Shown one piece after another: positions 35,862-44,500 of a stretch of DNA of 64,000 nucleotides (positions within the stretch are counted from its first letter, which is position 1; each line of letters opens with the position of its first letter). The DNA lies in NCBI GenBank assembly GCA_020410825.1, contig CP084577.1, forward strand, positions 19,985 through 83,984, in the 5' to 3' direction. This DNA is from Candidatus Megaera endosymbiont of Mesostigma viride (lineage in GTDB: Bacteria; Pseudomonadota; Alphaproteobacteria; Rickettsiales; Rickettsiaceae). The translations under genes were made by a program, and so were the position numbers. The notes under the pieces are model-generated. The model had not been told where the DNA came from. It searched no databases and saw nothing but the letters and a program-made list of their open reading frames with translations.

Positions 35862-36830
35862 TTAATAGCATTCATAAAGTTGATTATTGCTATTAAATCC
35901 GTTTACTAAGTTTTCTAGTTCGATGTCTGTAAAGTCTTTGAAGTCTTGAAGTCTTTTAAAAGCCTCATCTGCGTCGAAAAAGCTAGTACTATTTATAAAT
36001 GCTGCTATAGCTGCTTTCCTTACTAAGTTCTTTTTGTCGAATTTTCGACTTATTAAATTAAAGATGCCTTTAGCCAAACGTTTTGGGTTATCAACTTGGC
36101 CCTGTAGGGCTTGATATATAGACATAAAACCGCATGGGTTTTTAGATGATATTTTTAAAGGTATAATGGGAACTCCTCGAGCAATCGCAAATCCGACTTC
36201 TTGATTTGTCCAATCCCCATCTGAAAAGTTATCAGTTAAGAAAGCTAAAAATACATCCATAGAACGTAATGCCTTTTCAATTTCATTCCTCCATTCTGTC
36301 GTAGGCTCAATGTCTTCATGAGCTACAAAGCAAGAAATTCCGTAAGGCAATAAAGAATCTGAAAGCTCATTGACAAGCTTTTTATGATCACTTTTATGAC
36401 TAACAAACAATTTTAAGTGATCAGGACGCCAGAATTTAGAATAGCCTGTATGTATGGAGATTACGTCATCAGGTTGAATTGCATTTTGACATTCAGTGTC
36501 TTCAGAGTTAAATAGTTCTATATGTACTGCACTTATAAATTCATCAGGTACCGAGCTTGACACTGTATTAAAATCATCCCTAATTCTTTGTACTATTTTG
36601 GGTATTTTTTCTAAGCCCCCAATGCTGCCATACACTTCTTCGTCCAAATAGAATATCAAGTGATGACTAGTTGTGCCACCGTTCCAATTATCGTAATGTA
36701 CTTCTTCATTTACATAAATTCGTGAAGTACTAATAATATTCTCCAATATTGGCTCTTTAGCTTCTTTATATAGAAGCGCAAGCTGCTTTCTATAATGATT
36801 AACTTTTCTCTTAATAGCATAATTTTTCAT
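35862..36830 (-). CDS. TIR-domain protein
   Basis: The protein has 322 residues. A TIR domain spans about residues 138-240 (HLKLFVSHKSDHKKLVNELS, then MDVFLAFLTDNFSDGDWTNQ), with Glu211 in NQEVG at the position of the catalytic glutamate of NADase TIRs. An N-terminal domain of about 130 residues and a helical C-terminal tail (DADEAFKRLQDFKDFTDIE) have no clear family. Bacterial TIR proteins act in antiphage defence or as effectors against host signalling. No Thoeris partner gene was seen beside it. Confidence 0.85.
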   Translation of the reverse strand: MKNYAIKRKVNHYRKQLALLYKEAKEPILENIISTSRIYVNEEVHYDNWNGGTTSHHLIFYLDEEVYGSIGGLEKIPKIVQRIRDDFNTVSSSVPDEFISAVHIELFNSEDTECQNAIQPDDVISIHTGYSKFWRPDHLKLFVSHKSDHKKLVNELSDSLLPYGISCFVAHEDIEPTTEWRNEIEKALRSMDVFLAFLTDNFSDGDWTNQEVGFAIARGVPIIPLKISSKNPCGFMSIYQALQGQVDNPKRLAKGIFNLISRKFDKKNLVRKAAIAAFINSTSFFDADEAFKRLQDFKDFTDIELENLVNGFNSNNQLYECY

Positions 36831-37056
36831 AAAGTTTAATTTTGTATAAAAAGAGCAGTAACTATTTTTTGAGATTATTTATCAAAAAGCAATATTTTTG
36901 TAAATAAGAAATAGAGAAAACTACATAAGAATAATTAGTTTAGTTACTTTTTTCTAAAATACTTAGCTACTTGAATTCAGGAATCGTAAAAATTAACTTT
37001 CTCAAAAACACATGTTTTTGCGATTCCAAAACAAGACTTGTTTGTTTTAACTATAT

Positions 37057-37115
37057 TGTAACGTGCCAAGATAAATTGCCTAATTTGAGCCACTTTATTT
37101 TGCGTATACGTAGTT
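37057..37115 (+). repeat. Left 59-base inverted repeat of the recombinase element
   Basis: The sequence begins TGTAACGTGCC and ends ACGTAGTT. It is the inverted match of 37853-37911 with three mismatches in 59 bases. The TTTGAGCCACTTTATTTTGC part in the middle is identical on both sides. Confidence 0.9.
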
Positions 37116-37325
37116 CGTCTTCCGCCTAGTTTTGCGAATAGTTAAAATTTATAATAAGCTATAATAAAGTTACTAAATTTATCTCTACACCAATTAATTG
37201 CTTGCCCTAATATAAAACTATTATTAATATGCTGTAATTCACATTTTACGAATATAATACGTATATTTTAGTATAAAACGAACTAATCAGAAAACAACAG
37301 TGAAATTTAGAAAAAATTAACTAAT

Positions 37326-37853
37326 ATGGCTTACCAATTTAAAAGAGAACCACTTACCCCAGTAGAAGCTGATAAACTTTATCAAGCTTGTAACTCTGTT
37401 CAAGAAAAGCTTATTATTTGGATTTTACTAGATACCGGGCTTAGGGTATCTGAACTTTGTAGCCTTACTCCGCAAAATATTCTCTGGCAACAAAAATCTA
37501 TTCGTATTAGTGGAAAAGGCGGACCATATGGAAAACAGACAAAGAAAAGGGTTGTACCAATGTCTAACCGAGTACAATCTCTTCTGGAACATTATTTTGC
37601 CATAACTGATAAATTCCCAATTGGTCCTAGACAAGTTCAAAAGGTAGTCAAAGAAATTGCCAATAGAGCTCAAATATCAAAACCAGTAACTCCTCATATT
37701 TTAAGACATACCTTCGCAACGTTAGCCTTACAAAAAAACATCTCATTAGCTTCTGTACAAAAAATACTGGGTCACGATAGACTAGCTACTACTTCTATAT
37801 ATCTGAACTTTACCGATGAACACGTCGTCGATGAATTCTCACGAAAATGGTAA
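37326..37853 (+). CDS. Short tyrosine recombinase (XerC/D-like)
   Basis: The protein has 175 residues and consists almost only of the catalytic domain; the usual N-terminal core-binding domain of XerC/D is missing. All catalytic residues are visible: Arg40 in TGLRVSEL, Lys64 in SGKGG, His124 and Arg127 in HILRH, His150 in LGHDR, and Tyr159 in TSIYLNF. Tyrosine recombinases cut and join DNA at paired sites through a covalent intermediate. The flanking inverted repeats are the likely sites. Confidence 0.93.
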   Translation: MAYQFKREPLTPVEADKLYQACNSVQEKLIIWILLDTGLRVSELCSLTPQNILWQQKSIRISGKGGPYGKQTKKRVVPMSNRVQSLLEHYFAITDKFPIGPRQVQKVVKEIANRAQISKPVTPHILRHTFATLALQKNISLASVQKILGHDRLATTSIYLNFTDEHVVDEFSRKW

Positions 37854-37911
37854 ACTACATATACGCAAAATAAAGTGGCTCAAATTAGGCAATTTAATTT
37901 GGCACGTTACA
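37853..37911 (-). repeat. Right 59-base inverted repeat of the recombinase element
   Basis: On the minus strand it reads TGTAACGTGCCAA and matches 37057-37115 except at three positions. It begins on the last base of the recombinase gene. Confidence 0.9.
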
Positions 37912-38020
37912 AAAATACGTCCATAAAACCCATGTGTCCATAAATATTTATTTACCTTTTATAGAATATTACAATTCGTAAAAGAGATTAGCTGAGTTTT
38001 AAAAACTTTCCAGACATGTT

Positions 38021-39211
38021 CTAAGATCTCTTACTTTTTAAAAAATCTGTTATGATTTTATCCCATGCCACTAACCATGAGTTAGAAGAAAATATAGTTA
38101 CAGCTGGGTGAGGTTTGCCTTTGAGTAATACATCCTCAGAAGTTATTAACCAACTTGACCAATTATCACTATCCACTTGAGGCCCATATAACTCAAAAGA
38201 GTAAATTATAGGATTATTATCTTTCCTTTGTTCTTGTTGCCGTTTTATTTTTTGCTTTATTGCTGTTTGTAGGAGAGTCTCCATTTCATTTCTATGTAAA
38301 GAATGTAAAATGATAACATGTTGATGGTTGGGCGATTGAGGTGCTATGAAGCCCATTAATCTTTTTTGTTTCCTATCTTCTTCAGAATTAATTCTATATA
38401 TTCCGGGAAATTTGGTTAATTTAACCCTTGAATTATTGTGCTTTATATCATCAAATAACATATAAGCCGTGTAATCTTTTTGATTCAATGGACTATTAAA
38501 AGTAAACTCAATAGAAAAGTCACAATCTAAAGGATATAAGTTGCTGTACAGCTGTTGTTCATCTCTCAACAGATTATAAAACAATGAAGCTGCATCACTT
38601 GTGATTGGATGACCTATTTGCAAAGAAATGCTTTTGCATTGCAGATTTATAATATCTCTTGTCTCAATATGAGAAAGAACAGCATCTGAAGGACTAATAT
38701 TACGGACTTGTTTTTTTTCTCTTTCAGGTAAATGATCTATTTTATATCTAGAATATAGGAAAAAGAAAATGGTTTTCAGCTCATGGTAAAAGCTTCTTAT
38801 TTTCTGCAAAGTACCACTTGGATTTGGGTTCTTTCTACATTTAATTGAGAACTCCTTAAGGAGATGTAACTTGTCATTTTCTGAACAGTTATCGAGAACT
38901 ATACCAAATACATAAATGAATAAAAAAAATTTATATAATTTCTCCGACGGATCAACCATTTGTTTTTTATGTTTTATTGGAAGTATTAGGAGAGACCTGC
39001 TAAAATGCTCTCTAAAACCAATTATCAGGTCTTCGATGGGATCAGGAAAACTAATATTCCTTGTTTCTAGCTTTGGCTTAGTTATTTCAAAAAGGAATAG
39101 TAAGTCAAAGAATAATTCTGGATATTTTGTTCTGTACCTATTGATAATTTTATCCACGAATCTTTTGTCTAATACAGGAAGATTATTGTTTACATCAAGG
39201 TTTGGTATCAT
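38021..39211 (-). CDS. Hypothetical 396-residue protein
   Basis: The protein is soluble, mostly helical in the first 180 residues (RFVDKIINRYRTKYPELFFD), then mixed strands and helices (CDFSIEFTFNSPLNQKDYTA), and ends with a basic tail (WDKIITDFLKSKRS). No membrane segment, signal or catalytic motif stands out. I do not recognise the family. It lies between the recombinase element and the AbrB/PIN pair, transcribed alone. The frame is long and intact, so it is very likely a real gene. Confidence 0.65.
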   Translation of the reverse strand: MIPNLDVNNNLPVLDKRFVDKIINRYRTKYPELFFDLLFLFEITKPKLETRNISFPDPIEDLIIGFREHFSRSLLILPIKHKKQMVDPSEKLYKFFLFIYVFGIVLDNCSENDKLHLLKEFSIKCRKNPNPSGTLQKIRSFYHELKTIFFFLYSRYKIDHLPEREKKQVRNISPSDAVLSHIETRDIINLQCKSISLQIGHPITSDAASLFYNLLRDEQQLYSNLYPLDCDFSIEFTFNSPLNQKDYTAYMLFDDIKHNNSRVKLTKFPGIYRINSEEDRKQKRLMGFIAPQSPNHQHVIILHSLHRNEMETLLQTAIKQKIKRQQEQRKDNNPIIYSFELYGPQVDSDNWSSWLITSEDVLLKGKPHPAVTIFSSNSWLVAWDKIITDFLKSKRS

Positions 39212-39304
39212 AAAGCTATTGGCACTCTTATTGAATGTATCTCCTTCTAATTCGTTTATCTGTAAAATAGAGGCATTACCCTTTTATTTTTGAGGAGATA
39301 CTTA

Positions 39305-39412
39305 ATGGCACAATCAAAAGGAATTAAGTCACTCGTCTATTTTAGGTATGTTATTAATGATTTTTGTATATTAATTAGAATTAGACCTATAATAAATAAT
39401 TATTTTGGGTAA
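39305..39412 (+). CDS. Possible 35-residue peptide
   Basis: An ATG at 39305 follows a good AGGAG and opens a frame of 35 codons (MAQSKGIKSLVYFRY at the start, then a hydrophobic end). The ribosome site is the main support. It may be the start of a gene whose rest has been lost. Confidence 0.25.
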   Translation: MAQSKGIKSLVYFRYVINDFCILIRIRPIINNYFG

Positions 39413-39488
39413 TTTTGTTTATTAAGTAATGTATTTTTTGGGTGTACCTAAAATAAACATTTTATATAAAAGTTTGTAATATAATAGT

Positions 39489-39899
39489 TTATCTAATCAA
39501 CCTAATATCGGTATTTTCCAGTTTAAGTTCAGCCCAAACTTTATCAGCCGTATAGATAGGAAGCCCTAGAGTGATACCAAGGGCTATGCACGCTCTATCT
39601 CCTAGAGATAAGCCGTAGTTTTGAGTCAGTTTAGCTAGCTTGCCAGTTCTAATACTTATAGCTTCGCAGAATGGTACAATTTCTGGTACTAAGTCTGAAA
39701 TGATTTCGTCAATATCTTGTTCTGACACACCACTTCTAGTAAGAACTGCAACCAATTCACTTAAATTAACCGACGAGATAGCACTACTAGCTATTACATT
39801 TTCTATTACTTCGTAACCAGATTCTTTTTTTAACAAAGCTATAAGGGCTGATGTGTCTAGCAAACATTTTTTGCCTTTTAGTTTAGAATTTATCTGCAT
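39489..39899 (-). CDS. PIN-domain toxin paired with an AbrB-type antitoxin
   Basis: The protein has 136 residues with a PIN fold pattern: Asp in CLLDTSALIALL, Glu in NLSELVAVL, and Asp in LGDRACIALG followed by YTADKVWAEL. PIN toxins cleave RNA. It starts within the end of the antitoxin gene, overlapping 17 bases, as usual for coupled toxin-antitoxin pairs. It is unrelated in pairing to the set at 24777, whose antitoxin is of the ribbon-helix-helix type. Confidence 0.9.
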   Translation of the reverse strand: MQINSKLKGKKCLLDTSALIALLKKESGYEVIENVIASSAISSVNLSELVAVLTRSGVSEQDIDEIISDLVPEIVPFCEAISIRTGKLAKLTQNYGLSLGDRACIALGITLGLPIYTADKVWAELKLENTDIRLIR

Positions 39900-40125
39900 T
39901 TTCTTTTCTCATCAATTTTAATTGTTTTTGTAGGTCTAAGTTTCCATATTTTTCTAAAATATTCCGTGCTTTTTCTATGTTAGAATGAAAGGTAGAAACA
40001 ATTAATTTTGATTCTGAGTATTTAATTGTAACTTCATCACCAACCTTAAGATGCAAGTATTTTCTAATTTTGCTAGGAATTGCTAATTTTCCATTATTAT
40101 CAATATAGCTTTTATAAGCTTTCAT
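39883..40125 (-). CDS. AbrB/SpoVT-type antitoxin
   Basis: The protein has 80 residues with an AbrB swapped-hairpin domain (DNNGKLAIPSKIRKYLHLKV, then DEVTIKYSESKLIV) and a helical tail that would bind the toxin. Such antitoxins repress their own promoter. The ATG at 40125 begins the operon. Confidence 0.9.
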   Translation of the reverse strand: MKAYKSYIDNNGKLAIPSKIRKYLHLKVGDEVTIKYSESKLIVSTFHSNIEKARNILEKYGNLDLQKQLKLMRKENADKF

Positions 40126-40453
40126 GTGGTTTTACCTTTTTTGTGTCACTATATAATTTATACAATATAAATTATTTCTTATAAAGAAAAAAATATTTAA
40201 TAAGCTAATTCTCACATAATTTAATAATAAAATTAAATCTAAAATAAGCATAAAAAGTACTTTTAATAATATTAGTAAGAAAAGATAAAGTAGGGGTATA
40301 AAACTAGTATAGATAATTAGAATGAGTTATTGGATATTTAAGGTTTTAAAAATTAGCAATTTTTAAAGTGTATGAAAAACGGTCGTTTCCTAGATTGTAA
40401 ATTTGCAAAATAAAGGACGTATATTAATCTTCTTAGTTATTAATAACCAGAAT
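40126..40453. other. Non-coding gap between the toxin-antitoxin operon and the LuxR gene
   Basis: About 330 AT-rich bases with no open frame of note. The upstream part should carry the AbrB/PIN promoter. I see no clear palindrome. Confidence 0.4.
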
Positions 40454-41314
40454 TTAATTTTTAAAATGTTCCAAGTGTAATTTATCAATATTATATTGTT
40501 TGGATAAATCTACTAGCTGTTGATAATAATTTAAGTTAAATTTAGTTTTAATGTTCTGCAAATGCCTTTCTACAGTTCTATGAGAAATAGAGAGAATACA
40601 GGCAATTTCCTTCATTGACTTACCTAAAGTATAATAATATAAACATTTAGATGCTTGATACGGAATATATGTATTTCCATGATTTAAATAAATTTTATCA
40701 ATAATAGTACTGTTAAAAAAATTATTTTTAGCATAAAATAACGGAGTCTCTTGTGTAGCTAGGTTATTTATCTCTTTCTTATAAAAAGGAGAAAAAGCAA
40801 AAGCTTTTTTATTAGAACAATTAATCAAGTGTTGAGCTTTATTTCTAAAATAAACAATAAAGCGCTCTAAAATATAAAAGTGATTCAGATATAAATCTAT
40901 CACTTGTTCATTTTCTTTTTGAGTAAAAAAAACAAAGGTTTCTAAATAATTATCTGTATTGTAGTTCACATTTATTCCATGCCACATATTATTCTCTGAT
41001 AGCATAGAAAGGCCTGAAGATTTGTGGCAGTTATGAAGAGGCCATAAATATTTGTTAATGGAATTTTTCTCTATAAAAGTAAATTCTTGTAAAAATACTT
41101 TTTCATTTAAAAGATTATGTCCAAGGTATAATTCTATAGGCCTAATATTATTACATAATACTAAGTAATGCCCATTTTTAAAGAACCTGAGGTACATTAA
41201 ATAAGAAACAGGAAAATTAACGAGTAAAGGACTAACGATTTTTTGAAATTCTATGATTATAGATTTATTATAACTAATAGCATTTAAGCTAGCTTGAAAT
41301 ATCAAAGATTCCAT
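40454..41314 (-). CDS. LuxR-type transcriptional regulator
   Basis: The protein has 286 residues. The C-terminal 65 form a LuxR helix-turn-helix (ASKCLYYYTLGKSMKEIACI, then SISHRTVERHLQNIKTKFN). The N-terminal 200 are unassigned but have the size of a ligand-binding domain. No luxI-like synthase is in the window, so it would be a solo regulator sensing a host or external signal. It is divergent from the giant gene at 41563 with 248 bases between, an arrangement that suggests control of that gene. Confidence 0.85.
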   Translation of the reverse strand: MESLIFQASLNAISYNKSIIIEFQKIVSPLLVNFPVSYLMYLRFFKNGHYLVLCNNIRPIELYLGHNLLNEKVFLQEFTFIEKNSINKYLWPLHNCHKSSGLSMLSENNMWHGINVNYNTDNYLETFVFFTQKENEQVIDLYLNHFYILERFIVYFRNKAQHLINCSNKKAFAFSPFYKKEINNLATQETPLFYAKNNFFNSTIIDKIYLNHGNTYIPYQASKCLYYYTLGKSMKEIACILSISHRTVERHLQNIKTKFNLNYYQQLVDLSKQYNIDKLHLEHFKN

Positions 41315-41562
41315 ATTTTAAAACCTACAATAATATTTATAAAATAAAATGTTATATAACGATTATAACTTAAAGTAGTTCTTATAAGTCAAACTATTTT
41401 CTAATAATCCATACATACAAATCAGCTATTTTGTAACACAGGTAATTTTTTAAGAAAGTTAATAATATTTTTATTTAAAAGTGAGTATTTATTACGGATT
41501 TTCAAATAGATAAATTTCTGCTGAGATCATTTTATGTATTTCCTAATAAATGAGGTGTCTAA

Positions 41563-44500
41563 ATGAAAGCGCAACGTAAAGAACTTAGAGATGATTATAA
41601 TTTATGGTATGGAGCGGACGAATTAGTTTCGATACTAACACGATATATACCGAACGTTGAGGTAAATTTACCTGCAGTGGATCTTAATGCTTTAGACAAA
41701 CAATTAGGTCATGTTCAAAATCAGGGTCAGTATTTTATTCCATTGAATGTCAATGGAATATCAAAAGGTTTTGAAGAAAGTAGGAATAATCATTGGGTTG
41801 GTTTATATGTAATTACATCTGAAGATAAATTAACTGTAAAGTATTTGGATACAATGGGGCATCCAATTAACTCTTATTTAGAAAGAGTAATTAAGGATAA
41901 ACTTGGGATACATAATATAGAACAGCCTTTACAAGCGCAAGGGATACAATTTGTTCAGCAAGTTTCAGAAATTGAGCTTGAGGGTAATACTGATGATTGC
42001 GGACCTTTTCTAATATACTGCATGACTTGTCTAGCAAATAATAAAAGTTTAGAACTTGGTATTAATACACTAGAACAATCAATTTCCTTAGGGCGATTTT
42101 TAAGAGAAAGTTTTAATAGATCATCTGATTTTAAGGAGATATATCAAACAGTATCAGGAGACATAATATCTGAATTGGAGAAAGTAGTTGGCCAATTAGA
42201 AGTTTTAGGTATTGAATCTACTGATACTAAGCAAGAAAATAAAGAACATAAGAGTGTTACAACAAAAAGTAATTTTTTGCCTAAAAAACAACCTAATATA
42301 CTAGAATTAGTAGGAACTATAATTAATAAAATTAAAGGTGGTTATGAGACAATAGTTAATGACCATGATGAAGTAATATTGGTGATTGGTAAAACGGGAG
42401 CAGGTAAAAGTACTTTAGTAAATTATTTGACTAATCCTGAAAAAATGGAAGTAAAGTTGTACAAAGCACCGAACATTAAGTATGGAAAAGGAAGTTTAGT
42501 TATTGATATATTAAAAGGTAGCTCTGGGTTACCTAAACCTGGTCATACAAAGGATTCAGAAACTACAATACCTAATAAATGGCAAGATTCTGGGTCTGGA
42601 ATCGTTTATTGGGATTGTCCAGGCTTTGGAGACAATCAAGGAGCAGATCAAGACATTGCTAATGCTTTTTTTATAAAAAAAATATTTGAAACTTCAAATA
42701 AGATAAAATTAATATTAGCTATTAGTTGGGAAGATCTTGAAAATGGTAGAGCAAATGAGATTAAAAATTTAACTGATACTTTGGGAACTTTGTTCAATGA
42801 TTTTAGTATTATTAAGGATAGTCTATCTTTAATAATTACTAAGATACCAGATTCTAAAGATAGTGATGACGTTAAAGGGGAATTAGAAAAATTATTACAG
42901 GCAAAGTGTTTCCAAGAAGAATCTGTAGCTAAAAACATACTTGAATTTTTTTTAGACTCAGATAATAAAATATCTTTATTTAACCAACCAACTAAACCGG
43001 GCCCTGTTATAGAGGTGTTAGGTTTAGATGATCAGGCACAAATATTAGATACGGTTAGAAACACAAAGTTTATTAATTCTCCTCAAGTAACAATTGCAGT
43101 TGCTCCAACCTCACAAATAAAGATTAGAGAATTAGCTGATTTAATACATCATGAAATTAATAGTGTAATTTTAAAATTAACTGAAAAGTATCTTATACAG
43201 CATGGTTGTACAAAATGGAATGGAAATCTTAGGTATAGTAAAAATGACCTAATTGATTTTGTTCAATCATTTAAAGAAGGCAGTGAAATATTAGAAAATT
43301 TTATTAATTCAATTAAATTATCCAAAAGCGAAGAAATAGAAGAGTTAAGTGAAATAGAAAAAGCAGAAAAAATAATAGGAGAAATTAATACCATCTTTAA
43401 ATACAATGATATCTCTAAGGAACATAAAGAATTAAAACAATACATTGATACATTTAAGTTTTTTATACAAGTTTCTCCTGATGCACAAAATAGTTTAGCG
43501 ACAAGTGATTTTGTACAGAATTTTCAAATGGCTAGTGATGTCATCAATCAAAATTTAGATACCGCAGAAGGACATCTAATAAGAATACTTGTTGATGAAG
43601 CAGAAAACTTACTGAAGAAATTTGTAGAAGCTGTAAAAGATCGGCTTCATGATGAGTTGGCTCAAGCTATAGAGCAGAATGATCCACGTTTAGTTGAATC
43701 TTGCCAAAAATATGTAAATGAGATTTCGAATTTATTTAGTAAAAAACTAACCTTAGAGACTTTAGTGTTCTTTGAAGAAAAACTGAAGGAATATGGTTTA
43801 AAAGCAAATTTAGATGAGCTTAAATTGCACGGAAAAGTTTTTGATATACTAAGTGCAGAAAGTAAGCAACACTATAACAGTGTATTAGATAAAGTTGTAA
43901 GGCCTTTACATATTTTAGAAAGAGAATACGACAGTGCAATAAAAGATATAGAAATAGCAGTACATAACGAATTTGAAAAATATTTTCATCAATTTATTAG
44001 TAGTGTTAATCAATTAAAAAGCAAGGATCTAGTTCAGTTACAGGATTTAATTAGACAATTAGATGGGTGTGTTGTGGGTTTGCAACACCAATCCGATGCT
44101 GTAAGTTTTGTAGATGTAACTCTTAAAACATGGCCTGAAGTAGACTTTTTAATTATGGCTAAAGAAGAAGCCAAAAAAATAAATGTTCTTAATGAAATAG
44201 GAATTAAAATTCAATTAATAAATGAAAGCAAATTAAGTAACTATGTAGAGCAATTAAAGGGAGTTAAATATAAATTAGAAGTAATTTTTATTAAAGAAGT
44301 AGAGAGTAAAATTACTAATTATATAGATCAATGTATTTCCCAAATTAAAGAAGGCTGTAATAAGTTAAGTCAGTCACAAAAGAGTGAACTTTTAGATGTA
44401 ATTGCAAAACGTGAAATATTCCAAGGAGAGGATTTCTTTGAATGTATAGGGCAGTTAGGACGATTGATTGAAAGGAAATTTAATGATTTAATTTCTATTA

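Larger units (their letters stand above)
37057..37911 (+). mobile_element. Small element: tyrosine recombinase between 59-base inverted repeats
   Basis: The 855-base unit contains one gene, the tyrosine recombinase, and about 210 bases of leader. The recombinase stop codon touches the right repeat. I see no target duplication next to the ends. The arrangement fits either a mobile unit or an invertible segment whose recombinase inverts its own gene. Confidence 0.65.

Noticed and set aside
35563..35865. Plus-strand frame of 100 codons before the TIR gene
   Set aside because: It starts with TTG without a ribosome site, has odd composition and no recognisable domain; probably chance in a gap.
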